From the NCBI RefSeq assembly GCF_000325705.1, contig NC_019904.1, positions 628,001 to 692,000 of the forward strand: DNA of 64,000 bases, read 5' to 3'. The stretch comes from Echinicola vietnamensis DSM 17526. Lineage in GTDB: Bacteria > Bacteroidota > Bacteroidia > Cytophagales > Cyclobacteriaceae. Every line of letters begins with the position of its first letter. Within the stretch, counting starts at the first letter, position 1. Under the pieces are notes generated by a model. That model did not search any database and was not told the origin of the DNA. It worked only from the letters and a program-made list of their open reading frames with translations. The position numbers and the translations under genes were made by a program. This document shows positions 16,560-25,565 of the stretch, in pieces.

Positions 16560-18344
16560 ATGAAATACGCAACTATCAAATATTTTATACTGGGCATGCT
16601 ACTCATCGGTACGCTGCCATCATGCTCGGATGAATTCCTGGACCAACCGGCCTTGGGAGCATTGGGCGATGACGTCTTGGCCACCCGAGACGGGGTAAAC
16701 AAACTGCTGATCGGTGCTTACGCCGCCCTCGACGGACAGGGTGAAGGCGGTACGGATGCGCTGGGCGGGGGAAATGGCTGGGAAGCTGCCCCTGAAAACT
16801 GGATCTATGGAACCGTAGCTGGAGGCGAAGCTTCCAAGGGAAGTTTTGCCGGTGACCAGCCCGCCATTGACCCGATTGTCAACTTCTATTCCAGCCCTTC
16901 CAATGGGTTCTTCAACACCAAATGGAAAGCCACTTTCGAGGGCATAAAAAGGACAAACAATGTTCTTAAGCTCCTTCCCAATGTACCTGAACTCACCGAC
17001 AGTGAACGGCAGGACATTGCTGGGCAGGCCCGGTTTCTTCGCGGCCATTTCTATTTTGAACTGAAGAAAATGTTCAACATGGTCCCTTGGATCGATGAAA
17101 CCACCGAAGACCCCAACCAACCCAACGACCAGGACATCTGGCCAATGATCGAAGCAGACTTTCAGTTTGCCTACGAAAACCTGCCTCCTACACAGCCCGA
17201 GTTTGCGCGCGCAAACAAATGGGCCGCGGCAGCTTACCTTGGAAAGACTTACTTGTACCAGAAAAAATACCAAGAAGCCAATACCATCTTCAAGGAGGTC
17301 ATTGCCTCAGGGGTGAATCCAGCGGGGACCAAATATGCATTATTGGATAATTTCTCCGACAACTTTGATGCTGCCAAGGAGAATAATGCGGAAACGGTAT
17401 TTGACATCCAGATGGTAGCCAATTCAGGGACCGGAACCATTTCCAACTCCAACTCAGGCAACATGCTCAATTTCCCGTACAACAGCCCTTTCAGGTGTTG
17501 CGGCTTTTACCAACCTACCCAAGATTTGGTGAATTCATTTAAGACAGATCCTGCCACAGGACTGCCTTATCTGGAAAACTACAACCAAAATCCTGTCAAA
17601 TCAGACATGGGCATCACCTCCGCACAGGCATTCGACCCGTATACCGGATCATTGGATCCCAGGCTAGACTGGACTGTCGGAAGAAGAGGGGTACCTTACC
17701 ATGACTGGGGACATCACCCTGGACAAAGCTGGGTCAGGGACCAAACGTACGGCGGCCCCTATGCCCCCAAGAAAACCATTTACTGGCAAGCCACCCAAAA
17801 CCTGTATGCAGACCAAAGCTCATGGGCTCCAGGCACGGCCATTAATGTTCACATCATCCGCTTTGCGGACATTATCTTGATGTGTGCCGAGACAGAGGCC
17901 CACCTTGGAAATTTGATGGAAGCCATGAACCTGGTAAACCAAATCCGGGAACGCGCGATGAACCCTGACGGCTACCTCAAAACGTACATAGATGAAAGTG
18001 CTCCGATGGATGGCTTCACCAATACTCCTGCTGCCAATTACACCATCGAACTGTACACTGCAGCCCAGTTTGGCAGCCAGGAAGACGCCCTGAAGGCCAT
18101 CTATTTCGAACGGAAACTGGAACTGGCCATGGAAGGTCACCGCTTCTTTGACCTGGTAAGGTGGGAAATCGCGGAGCAAGAGCTAAATGCTTATTTTGAT
18201 TACCAAGGAAGCATTACCCAGGATGTAAAAGATGGAAGTTTCAGCGCTCCCAAAAACAATTACTACCCTATCCCTCAGCGTCAAATTGACCTGAGCGTAA
18301 AGGATGGAGAGCCGATGCTCAAGCAAAATCCAGGATATAACTAA
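16560..18344 (+). CDS. SusD/RagB-type nutrient-binding outer-membrane lipoprotein
   Basis: The 594-residue protein has a lipoprotein signal with lipobox LPSC (Cys22), followed by DEFLDQPALG as in SusD proteins. TPR-like helices lie in the N-terminal half (GQARFLRGHFYFELKKMF) and the SusD C-terminal signature EGHRFFDLVRWE is present near residues 522-533. The C-terminus ends YYPIPQRQID...LKQNPGYN, typical of the family. It caps the SusC barrel on the cell surface and binds the glycan. The gene is 20 bases after susC and ends the operon: a strong terminator follows within 30 bases of the stop. Confidence 0.96.
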   Translation: MKYATIKYFILGMLLIGTLPSCSDEFLDQPALGALGDDVLATRDGVNKLLIGAYAALDGQGEGGTDALGGGNGWEAAPENWIYGTVAGGEASKGSFAGDQPAIDPIVNFYSSPSNGFFNTKWKATFEGIKRTNNVLKLLPNVPELTDSERQDIAGQARFLRGHFYFELKKMFNMVPWIDETTEDPNQPNDQDIWPMIEADFQFAYENLPPTQPEFARANKWAAAAYLGKTYLYQKKYQEANTIFKEVIASGVNPAGTKYALLDNFSDNFDAAKENNAETVFDIQMVANSGTGTISNSNSGNMLNFPYNSPFRCCGFYQPTQDLVNSFKTDPATGLPYLENYNQNPVKSDMGITSAQAFDPYTGSLDPRLDWTVGRRGVPYHDWGHHPGQSWVRDQTYGGPYAPKKTIYWQATQNLYADQSSWAPGTAINVHIIRFADIILMCAETEAHLGNLMEAMNLVNQIRERAMNPDGYLKTYIDESAPMDGFTNTPAANYTIELYTAAQFGSQEDALKAIYFERKLELAMEGHRFFDLVRWEIAEQELNAYFDYQGSITQDVKDGSFSAPKNNYYPIPQRQIDLSVKDGEPMLKQNPGYN

Positions 18345-18373
18345 TCCGTAGTAGCTTTTGCTCATAACAAATT

Positions 18374-18457
18374 GGAGCTGGCTTCTAGGCGGTCATTTCG
18401 ATCCAATATTATCGATAAATATGACTAGCAATTCCCCTACAAGCCAGCTCCTTTTTT
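18374..18457 (+). terminator. long-loop terminator after susD
   Basis: GGAGCTGGCTT (18374-18384) pairs with AAGCCAGCTCC (18441-18451), extended by TAGG/CCTA past one mismatch, enclosing about 45 nt and followed by six T. The form is like the hairpin at 11145-11230. Confidence 0.75.
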
Positions 18458-18595
18458 ATATTAATTAAATATTAAAAGTAAAGATTTGATTTAAACTATT
18501 CATAATGACACATCCTTATGAGCAGGTAAATAAATAACTACTTTTGATACTCGTACAGCAAACGATAACTTTTTCAACTCCTTGCTTTACTTTTT

Positions 18596-18627
18596 AAAAA
18601 GACGCTGATGAAAGTTGGCGTCTTTTT
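18596..18627 (+). terminator. intrinsic terminator-like hairpin in the gene-free region
   Basis: AAAAAGACGC (18596-18605) pairs with GCGTCTTTTT (18618-18627) around 12 nt. No gene is seen immediately upstream besides susD, so it may be a second susD terminator or end an unrecognised short RNA. Confidence 0.6.
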
Positions 18628-18680
18628 ATTTGCTGTACCTATTCTTCGCCACCTTTGGTTGCTATTTGGCCACAGGTGAA

Positions 18681-18814
18681 GGCTGATAAGCACCGATAGG
18701 ATGCTTAAAAAGTGGCAAATCCGTACTCATCCCTTATTTCCTTGGATGCATCCAGTCCATAGTTGAAAAGCCCTCCTTTTAGGGAAGCTATGCCCAGAAA
18801 TATGGCTTGATCCA
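18681..18814 (+). repeat. interspersed repeat, copy A
   Basis: The stretch from GGCTGATAAGCACCGATAGG to GGCTTGATCCA is repeated almost identically at 19490-19609; the second copy lacks about 14-18 bases around 18732. The core GCTGATAAnCACCGATAGG is also found inverted at 32155-32220, there with the flanking CTATTTGGCCAC that copy A carries at 18662-18673. Confidence 0.85.
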
Positions 18815-19036
18815 GAATAGCCCCTCTGGATAATAATGGATCAAGCCGAAAAGTTGGGGGCATTTTACTCCATAATGAAAATTGGCAGTTCCCCCAGAAT
18901 AAACACTTTTAAACTGTTAGTAAAGAGATCTCAGCCTGAATTAAAGAACTTCAAGGGACTAAAAGCGATTCCCCTGATGGTTTTCAAGTGTGGCAAACGC
19001 ATTTAATGCTAATTTCGTGTAGAGGAGCTATCATCC

Positions 19037-19126
19037 GTGCCGCTGGCACTCCTTCGGGAGGTTGAGGAGCGCTTAAGTTCCTGCGGATGAATCCGCAGGT
19101 TACAAAATTTATCGTGCCGCTGGCAC
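19037..19126. repeat. cluster of short perfect palindromes
   Basis: GTGCCGCTGGCAC occurs twice (19037-19049 and 19114-19126). Between them lies CCTGCGGAT-GA-ATCCGCAGG (19080-19099), a hairpin with perfect 9-bp arms. The arrangement is of the REP/BIME kind; no adjacent RAYT transposase gene is present. Confidence 0.75.
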
Positions 19127-19336
19127 TTTGCCCCGATTTGTACATTGGAAACCGCAGTAGCCTATGGTGCCGAATGGCGGAGTAGGCTGAAAGAATGAGT
19201 TGCTGATTTGGATCGTACAAGCCGTCGCAGCTATCTGCTCAGGTATAGTGGTTGGCTTGGTTGAGGTTAAACCCTGAATATGCGCTAGTAACTGAGCATC
19301 CTACCTAATCCGCCCTTGGCGGAGGGTCATATAGAA

Positions 19337-19358
19337 GGTGCAGGTGACCACCTGCACC
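19337..19358. repeat. perfect 10-bp-arm palindrome
   Basis: GGTGCAGGTG (19337-19346) and CACCTGCACC (19349-19358) are separated by AC. It could form a strong hairpin or cruciform. No T run follows. Confidence 0.75.
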
Positions 19359-19489
19359 AAAAATGATAACACACAAAAGGGTAAGTTCCGTAGGAACGGC
19401 AGATATAAATGCAAATTGGAATATTTTTTTAAAGGCGTTTGCCCTTGTGGAGGAAGTCCATCGTTTTATCGGCATGAAATTTTCTGAAC

Positions 19490-19609
19490 GCTGATAAGTA
19501 CCGATAGGATGCTTAAAAAGTGGCAAATCCGTACTCATGAATGCATCCAGTCCGTAGTTGAAAAACCCTCCTTTTAGGGATGCTATGCCCTGAAATATGG
19601 CTTGATCCA
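19490..19609 (+). repeat. interspersed repeat, copy B
   Basis: This is the direct repeat of 18681-18814, with identity over the first 50 bases broken by one substitution, then an internal deletion, then a matching second half ending GGCTTGATCCA. The copy ends 23 bases before the stop codon of the frameshifted propeller gene. Confidence 0.85.
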
Positions 19610-19632
19610 CTAACACAACCTTGACTTTCTCC

Positions 19633-20777
19633 TTACTTACTCACCAGTTCCAACATATAGATGGTTTGCCAATCCTGTTCTTGCCCAAAAAACGCTTGAT
19701 CTTTTGTCATCACCCATTGACCATTACCATTAACAACATCCCCTAAAAGCATCCCCTTAGGACATTGAATATCTGCCAGCACATTGCCTTTCAAATCAAA
19801 CACCTGAACAAACCGTTCAGTGGCCCTATAAGCTTCCATTCGTCCTTCAAGGGTTTCAAAATCATACCGTGACTTTTCTTCTTCCCCCATTCCTTTCGAA
19901 TAAACTGCCAAGATTTTATCTCCATAAAAGAGCACCTCACTCAGCCCTCCACTCCTGATAAACCGATTGACTTTTCAAACTGATCAGCCTTGTCAAAAGG
20001 CACACCTTCAGCACTAATGGCATCAGGAACTTTCATCTTCACCGTCTGCTGGAGTTTCAAATCCCCTTCTTTTTCACGGTAAATGTAAAATTGGTATTCC
20101 CTGGCAAAATACAATAACCAAACATCACCTTGCTTTATTACCGTAGGGAACGGCCAACCATGGTATTCTCCGTCTTTAAATTTACTGGTCGATGGAAAAG
20201 CCATTGTACTCCGAAAATCACCAGTTCTGGGATTGAGCACTTCAAGAATAGGCTTTTCATAAACTGACTTCATGATCTCCCCAAGGCCTTCCCCAGGTAA
20301 ATCACCTCTTTCCGGTCTATAATAGGCCAGCTCCTCTTGCAACTTGAAAAATGGTCTCCCCTTGTATCCGTTCAGGTAATAATAATTACCTGAAATTTCG
20401 TGCCGTTTGTCCAATTTCCCTTCATCCCCCAAAACCAGCAACCCCTTCACCCCTTCAAGGATGCTCAAATGCCCATCTACGAACCCAGCAACCTGGACCC
20501 CAGCAATGGCATCAGGCCCGTCTTTTTTGAGGCGAACGCTATCCACAATATTCCCTTCAGCATCAAGAAACAGAAACTCTCTATCTCCATGTCCTTTGGC
20601 TAGGTATTCATCTCGCTCAGACGAATAATCGGACAGATAGAAATTTCCTAAATAATCTACACGGACAGAATCCACTATGTCCAGGGAATAGCTTTTTTGG
20701 AAATGCTTCTTCTCGGAAGGGTTATTACAGCCAGTTAAAAACATCACAACCAGCAAGCCAAAAAGTAACCTTATCAT
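19633..20777 (-). pseudogene. six-bladed beta-propeller lipoprotein, frameshifted
   Basis: The first frame (20777-19941, 278 residues) has a lipoprotein signal (lipobox LTGC) and the family opening YSLDIVDSVRVDYLGNFYLSD. It stops early at 19941. The next frame (-1) continues immediately with the missing end, LFYGDKILAVYSKGM...IYMLELVSK, which matches the C-termini of its two neighbours. A one-base loss in the AAAA run at plus 19972-19975 would explain it: restoring one A reads through as FEKVNRFIRSGGLSEVLFYGD. The joined length of about 381 residues equals that of the paralogues. It may be a true recent inactivation, a phase-variable run or a sequencing error. Repeat copy B lies just downstream. 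Confidence 0.8.
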
Positions 20778-20863
20778 AAATAGCGGAAGTTTATTTATTC
20801 CAACTTACGCTAACAAATCCATTTCTACCAACCTAACATGTTAATTTAAGTAAAAACCACCAA

Positions 20864-22054
20864 TCACTTTTCCACGAGCCTGGCTTTGTATACCAAAAAA
20901 TCCTCCTGCTCCACCTCTTCCCTCAACGGCTTCATAAACCAGATATCTTCTCCTATTACCCTGAAGCTATTGAAGGCCATATCCGGCATTTCCATTTGGT
21001 AAGTGACTACTTCTTCATCTCTCAAAACCATCACCTCCGAACTTAATTTTTTCCACAATTCGTTCATTTTATGGCGTCGGGTTTCCTTAACCATTACACC
21101 TTGTAGGTCTCTCAACTCCTCGGAGGTTGCTGCCCTGGTATAGCTGATCAGAATTTTGTCATCAACCATTTCCATGCTCAAGATTCTGGCGGGATAGTTA
21201 TCGACCACCAATTCCCCAAAATCAATTTCCTCAAACGCCCTCCCTTTATTCCCTCCAAAGCCTGGAATATTTAACGGAAGGGAACGTACCAAAGCAGGCT
21301 GGTCACTGGAAAAATCATACATGTACAGGATATCTTCATTCTGAAAAGCCAAATACAGTATTTCAGCATCCTCATCAAAATAGAAAACAGGCCTAAAATC
21401 TTCAAAAGCGAACGCCTTGCCATTGAGAAACTTACTCCCCTTAGGAAAAGGCAGTATATTTTTGGTCTCCCCATTTTCCAAGTTCGTGACAAGGAGATTC
21501 TTTCGTTGCGCAAAAAAGGTATGGTTCCACCCCTCACCAGCCTCCATAACATCACGGTGATGCAGCAGATACTCGACGCCCTCTTTCTCAATGACCTGAT
21601 TGTCCCGATAGATATTAAACAATTTATGAAAACTACTGGGCATCCCCGCTTCGGATCGCTTTGAAAAAACCAAATCACCATTTGGCTGAAAAACCCTGAT
21701 CCCATTCATGCTATCATGGGTCACCACATTTCCTTCTTGGGTACAAATCAAATTATCGGTTGTGATTATAAATGCTCCAGGATCATCCCCCTCTTTGGTC
21801 CAGTCATGCACCGGCACACCGTCTTGGGTAAAGGCCAAGACCCTTGGATGAACACCATCTCTAAAAAAAAGAAATTCCTCTGAGGCTGTTTGAAAAATCA
21901 ACTGTCTTGCAATAATATCCTCTACCAAAACAGAATCCACCACCTCTAAATGAAATGATTGCTTACTCGATTTTTGCTTTTCATTCTCCTTTGGCGAGCA
22001 CCCTAAACCAACTCCCATGAGAAGCATTACTAACGTGATAGGTATATTCTTCAT
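20864..22054 (-). CDS. six-bladed beta-propeller lipoprotein
   Basis: The 396-residue protein starts MKNIPITLVMLLMG with lipobox GLGC. After a short linker comes SFHLEVVDSVLVEDI and then repeated beta-propeller blades, ending DFLVYKARLVEK. A GTG two codons upstream is an alternative start. I recognise the family (PF17170-like six-bladed propellers, common and expanded in Bacteroidota) but not the ligand. These proteins are probably anchored in the outer or inner membrane facing the periplasm. It lies in a same-strand run of three paralogues and one relic, with intergenic gaps of under 100 bases. Confidence 0.8.
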   Translation of the reverse strand: MKNIPITLVMLLMGVGLGCSPKENEKQKSSKQSFHLEVVDSVLVEDIIARQLIFQTASEEFLFFRDGVHPRVLAFTQDGVPVHDWTKEGDDPGAFIITTDNLICTQEGNVVTHDSMNGIRVFQPNGDLVFSKRSEAGMPSSFHKLFNIYRDNQVIEKEGVEYLLHHRDVMEAGEGWNHTFFAQRKNLLVTNLENGETKNILPFPKGSKFLNGKAFAFEDFRPVFYFDEDAEILYLAFQNEDILYMYDFSSDQPALVRSLPLNIPGFGGNKGRAFEEIDFGELVVDNYPARILSMEMVDDKILISYTRAATSEELRDLQGVMVKETRRHKMNELWKKLSSEVMVLRDEEVVTYQMEMPDMAFNSFRVIGEDIWFMKPLREEVEQEDFLVYKARLVEK

Positions 22055-22226
22055 GATCACAAAATAGTATCGGCTTAAAAAACCAAAAGTCTTTACATAC
22101 GGAATCCTCTATTCCCAAGAGGAAAGCCTTCTCCCCTCCCGTTTCAGTAGCCTCTTGAACTGTTTTCTTTCTACAGGATGAAAAGCAAATTAGTATTGCA
22201 AAAGAAAAAACATTTCTGCATTTCAT
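21981..22226 (-). pseudogene. N-terminal relic of a fourth beta-propeller lipoprotein
   Basis: The first 45 residues give a lipoprotein signal (lipobox FSSC) and then KAFLLGIEDSV, which lines up with AFHLEIVDSIRV and SFHLEVVDSVLV at the same place in the neighbouring paralogues. After that the similarity ends; the frame runs on into the start of the next gene, overlapping it by 74 bases. The position, 23 bases after the upstream paralogue, is that of an operon member. The most likely explanation is a paralogue that lost all but its start by deletion. It could instead encode a short lipoprotein. Confidence 0.55.
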
Positions 22227-22249
22227 ATAGATTGTTTATTAGTCAATAA

Positions 22250-23383
22250 TCAATTAGGCACTAGCTCCATCAAGTAGTATATTTCAAAATCCTCCTCTTT
22301 ATCAAACAGCATCTTGTTTTTCTTTGCCAATAGCTTCCCGTCTGGCATCGTCCCTTGAATGGATGCAACATTCAAGGGAACCTCTACTCCCCGACGTAGT
22401 AATTTATGATTCTGATCAAAAACAGCCAAAAAACAAGGGTTCTTCTTTCTATTTAATATCGGGTCTTCTGAAATATCTGCTGAGTAGTTAACCGCATTAA
22501 TGCCATTCCTGTAATAAGCTACCAACCAATTCCCAACATCAAAAAAACCCTGTACATCACCAGCATCCATATGACCATAGTTTCTATCAAAGTCAAAGCT
22601 ATCGGGATCTGTCGATGGAATCACCTCTACAAAATCAGCATTCCCAAAGGCTACGGTTTCAAGGTAATTTAAATCCGAACCTTCCAATTCATAGATGTGT
22701 AGAGACGGTTCGTTGGAGAGTGTCATATATAAAAAATTATCAAATTTGGTAATATAGGGGTAGAGCGGGCCATAATGATCGCCACTACTGTACTTACTGA
22801 TATCAGGAATGGATAGCACAGGAGTCAAATTACCCGTTTTTAAATCAATAAAATTGAGGTAATATTCTTCATATCCCTCAATATTTTTAATTTTTGCCAG
22901 CTGTCCCAGTAACAAACTATCCGAAAGGCTGTAAATCTTTTTCCGTTGCGACCAATTAAAGTACTGAATTTGAAAAGGAAGTGGAATGTCTTCTATATGC
23001 TCACCATTTTTTTTAAAAACAGCAAGCTTGCCATTATTATTAGCCACCAAAAGCTTATCTCCTTGATAAAACCCTAATGAAACCATCGAATTGATTGGGT
23101 TGGGGCGATCCCCTCCTCTTGAAAACTGTTCGATGATTTTCCCCGTCTGATCAAAAATCACCAAATCATTGGTTTTAAAGTTAAAACCAATAATCTCTCC
23201 GGTTTCCTGATGAATATCAGTGATTTCCAAATCTCCCAAATAGTCAACCCTAATAGAATCGACAATTTCCAAGTGAAAGGCCTGATTGTCCGAAATCTCT
23301 TTATTTTCCTTATCCCCACCTGAACATCCAAAAAAAGAACACAAAACAGGTACTATAAAAATAAGCAACTTGGTTTTTATCAT
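22250..23383 (-). CDS. six-bladed beta-propeller lipoprotein
   Basis: The ATG at 23383 gives MIKTKLLIFIVPVLCSFFGC, a lipoprotein signal with lipobox FFGC. An in-frame start 17 codons upstream would bury the signal and is rejected. The 377-residue product then reads AFHLEIVDSIRVDYLGDLEIT and repeated blades, ending IYYLMELVPN. It is the first gene of the paralogue run and so carries the promoter. The proteins differ enough along their length to bind different ligands. Function unknown; family members are found in cell-surface and regulatory contexts in Bacteroidota. Confidence 0.8.
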   Translation of the reverse strand: MIKTKLLIFIVPVLCSFFGCSGGDKENKEISDNQAFHLEIVDSIRVDYLGDLEITDIHQETGEIIGFNFKTNDLVIFDQTGKIIEQFSRGGDRPNPINSMVSLGFYQGDKLLVANNNGKLAVFKKNGEHIEDIPLPFQIQYFNWSQRKKIYSLSDSLLLGQLAKIKNIEGYEEYYLNFIDLKTGNLTPVLSIPDISKYSSGDHYGPLYPYITKFDNFLYMTLSNEPSLHIYELEGSDLNYLETVAFGNADFVEVIPSTDPDSFDFDRNYGHMDAGDVQGFFDVGNWLVAYYRNGINAVNYSADISEDPILNRKKNPCFLAVFDQNHKLLRRGVEVPLNVASIQGTMPDGKLLAKKNKMLFDKEEDFEIYYLMELVPN

Positions 23384-23582
23384 CTCAAATAATATTATTA
23401 AAAAAACTTTCAAATGATACAAAAAGAAGGGCAAAAATCAAAGCCCCTATAACGTATCTGCGCCAAGAACAGTTATCTGAAGTAATAATACAAATAAACG
23501 ATAAAGCACGCTAACCAAACTCACCCCTTCATGAACTGGTAAAAACAGTAAATCCGGCCTCTCCTGTTAAAGGATTTGCAGG

Positions 23583-24542
23583 CTACAACTTCTTCTTAAA
23601 CAGCGAATCTACGAACTCCGTCCTGTTAAAAATCTGCAGGTCCGTTACTTTTTCGCCGACGCCAATATACTTCACCGGAATCTTAAACTGATCAGAAATT
23701 CCAATGACCACACCACCTTTTGCTGTTCCGTCCAGTTTGGTAATGGCCAAGGCATTGATTTCGGTAGCTTTGGTAAATTCTTTGGCTTGGATAAAGGCAT
23801 TTTGGCCAGTCGAGCCGTCCAAAACCAGCAAAATCTCATGCGGTGCATCGTCGATAAACTTCTGCATCACCCGCTTGATCTTGCTCAGCTCATTCATCAG
23901 GTTGACCTTGGTATGCAGTCGGCCAGCAGTATCCACGATCACCACATCGGCTCCCATGTCCACGCCTTTTTTTACGGTATCAAAGGCCACAGATGCTGGG
24001 TCTGCATTCATGCCATGGGACACCACCGGTACGTCCACACGCTCTCCCCACAGGATCAGCTGATCCACTGCAGCAGCTCGAAAAGTATCCGCCGCTCCAA
24101 GGACCACCGATTTGCCGGCATTTTTAAACTGATGGGCCAGTTTACCAATGGTGGTGGTCTTGCCCACGCCATTGACGCCGACCACCATGATGACATAGGG
24201 CTTTTTGTCCTTGGGCAGCTCAAAATTGGACAGGTCCACTTCGTTGCTCTCTTCCAAGAGCCCGACGATCTCCTGACGAAGGATTTTATCCAATTCTGTC
24301 GTATTGACATATTTATCTCGGGCCACGCGCTCCTCGATGCGCTGGATCACTTTGATCGTCGTGTCCACCCCCACGTCAGAAGTAATCAAAATTTCCTCCA
24401 GCTCGTCCAATACTTCATCATCCACCTTGGACTTGCCAATGACAGCCTTACCAAGCTTGGAGAAGAGGTTTTCGCTGGTTTTTTCAAGCCCTTTGTCGAG
24501 GCTTTCTTTTTTGTCTTTAGAAAAAAATCCAAAAATTCCCAT
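23583..24542 (-). CDS. ftsY: signal recognition particle receptor FtsY
   Basis: The 319-residue protein begins MGIFGFFSKDKK (an ATG two codons earlier is possible). It has the SRP54-type N domain (about 20-95) and the NG GTPase domain with GVNGVGKTTTIGKLA (G1), DTFRAAAVDQL, DTAGR (G3) and TKLDGTAKGG (G4). It lacks the long acidic A domain of E. coli FtsY, as is usual in Bacteroidota. FtsY docks ribosome-SRP complexes at the inner membrane. It ends the rpmB-rpmG-DUF4295-ftsY group; a stem-loop at 24577-24608 separates it from the small gene before it. Confidence 0.96.
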   Translation of the reverse strand: MGIFGFFSKDKKESLDKGLEKTSENLFSKLGKAVIGKSKVDDEVLDELEEILITSDVGVDTTIKVIQRIEERVARDKYVNTTELDKILRQEIVGLLEESNEVDLSNFELPKDKKPYVIMVVGVNGVGKTTTIGKLAHQFKNAGKSVVLGAADTFRAAAVDQLILWGERVDVPVVSHGMNADPASVAFDTVKKGVDMGADVVIVDTAGRLHTKVNLMNELSKIKRVMQKFIDDAPHEILLVLDGSTGQNAFIQAKEFTKATEINALAITKLDGTAKGGVVIGISDQFKIPVKYIGVGEKVTDLQIFNRTEFVDSLFKKKL

Positions 24543-24576
24543 AGTCATTCACATCTTTGACCCGAATATAATCATA

Positions 24577-24608
24577 AAATCCCTCCCGAAACCAATCGAG
24601 AGGGATTT
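24577..24608 (-). terminator. stem-loop between the DUF4295 gene and ftsY
   Basis: AAATCCCTC (24577-24585) and GAGGGATTT (24600-24608) form a 9-bp stem with a 14-nt loop. On the minus strand the 3' arm is followed by TTATG only, so it may be a partial terminator that lowers ftsY expression relative to the ribosomal genes. Confidence 0.55.
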
Positions 24609-24640
24609 ATCCTTTTTGCATTACGATTTAAGCAAGGCAA

Positions 24641-24793
24641 TTATTTTGCAAGGGTATCCTTCACCTCAGTGGTAGGTACCATTTCTTCTCTGAAAGTGTA
24701 CGCACCGGTCTTTTCGGATTTCACCGCTTTGATCACCTTAGCGTAAGTTACACCACCTTCTTTTTTCAGGGTTGCTACTACTTTCTTAGCCAT
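24641..24793 (-). CDS. DUF4295 family small protein
   Basis: ATG at 24793 to TAA at 24641 encodes 50 residues, starting MAKKVVATLKKEGG and ending TEVKDTLAK. This matches the DUF4295 family, short basic proteins found almost only in Bacteroidota, encoded directly between rpmG and ftsY. The role is not established; the company of L28 and L33 suggests a ribosome- or translation-linked job. The start region has AAAGATATG. The position and sequence make the call firm despite the small size. Confidence 0.9.
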   Translation of the reverse strand: MAKKVVATLKKEGGVTYAKVIKAVKSEKTGAYTFREEMVPTTEVKDTLAK

Positions 24794-24845
24794 ATCTTTT
24801 AGGTTTTATGACAGCCTGCCGTGGCAAACCGTCTGCTCCTTAAAA

Positions 24846-25028
24846 TTATTTAATTTCTTTATGAACCGTTACTTTCTTAAGGATTGGATTGTACTTTTTA
24901 AGCTCCAATCGCTCCGTAGTATTTTTACGGTTTTTAGTCGTGATATATCTTGAAGTGCCTGGAACACCACTGCTCTTGTGCTCTGTACATTCCAAAATCA
25001 CTTGAACTCTGTTACCTTTCTTAGCCAT
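24846..25028 (-). CDS. rpmG: 50S ribosomal protein L33
   Basis: The 60-residue protein [18 protein letters not shown] continues with [22 protein letters not shown], the L33 pattern. It has a single Cys (ILECTEH), not the four-Cys zinc ribbon, so it is the zinc-free form. It lies 31 bases after rpmB on the same strand. Confidence 0.97.
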   Translation of the reverse strand: MAKKGNRVQVILECTEHKSSGVPGTSRYITTKNRKNTTERLELKKYNPILKKVTVHKEIK

Positions 25029-25059
25029 CGCTCTATTTATTTATTGGATTCGGAAATGA

Positions 25060-25302
25060 TTACTTAATGATAATGTGTCCTTCTGCTTGAGCCTCTTTCA
25101 AAACAGCACTGATGCCCTTTTTGTTGATTGTTCTCAACGCTTTTGAAGAAACCTTCAACGTGATCCAAGCATCTTCCTCTGGCACATAGAAACTCTTCTT
25201 GTGCAGGTTTGGATAAAACTTACGCTTGGTCTTGTTGTTCGCGTGCGATACATTATTACCTACTCGAGGTCTTTTACCGGTGATGTCACAAACTTTTGCC
25301 AT
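25060..25302 (-). CDS. rpmB: 50S ribosomal protein L28
   Basis: The 80-residue protein [22 protein letters not shown] is typical L28, with [15 protein letters not shown] and the C-terminal STVLKEA-like end. It is the first gene of the block with rpmG, the DUF4295 gene and ftsY, so the promoter should lie in 25303-25565, where the sequence is AT-rich. Confidence 0.97.
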   Translation of the reverse strand: MAKVCDITGKRPRVGNNVSHANNKTKRKFYPNLHKKSFYVPEEDAWITLKVSSKALRTINKKGISAVLKEAQAEGHIIIK

Positions 25303-25565
25303 GATATATGATCGTAATTTTTAAGACGTTTTTCTAATTGAGTTTGCAAATATCGGAAGTTTTTGGGAATTACCAAAAGAGCAACCAAAAATAATTGGCT
25401 AAACTATTGGGATTCATCCACCTGACCATGCCGACTCACAAACTTTTCTTCAAAACAGGCTTACCGGGCAACATATTTGCTGCATTTATGGTAAAGCTGG
25501 TGTTTTTTTTATCTTTGTTATAAGATATGAAACCCAAATATACGAAAATTTAAAAGACTAAGCTC

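Larger units (their letters stand above)
18628..19632. other. gene-free region of about 1 kb made of palindromes and repeat copies
   Basis: No credible coding frame was seen. The stretch holds two copies of a 120-135-base repeat (18681-18814 and 19490-19609), several short perfect palindromes, and unstructured sequence between. Related sequence recurs at 31.9-32.4 kb. This looks like a graveyard of small non-autonomous elements. Confidence 0.7.

Noticed and set aside
18984..19616. Two minus-strand open frames of 78 and 103 codons
   Set aside because: They lie in palindromes and repeats, and the encoded text is just the translated repeat sequence.
19941..19990. Programmed -1 frameshift in the broken propeller gene
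   Set aside because: The AAAAG run is not a strong slippery heptamer, no downstream stimulatory structure was seen, and the paralogues have intact frames, so mutation or sequencing error is simpler.
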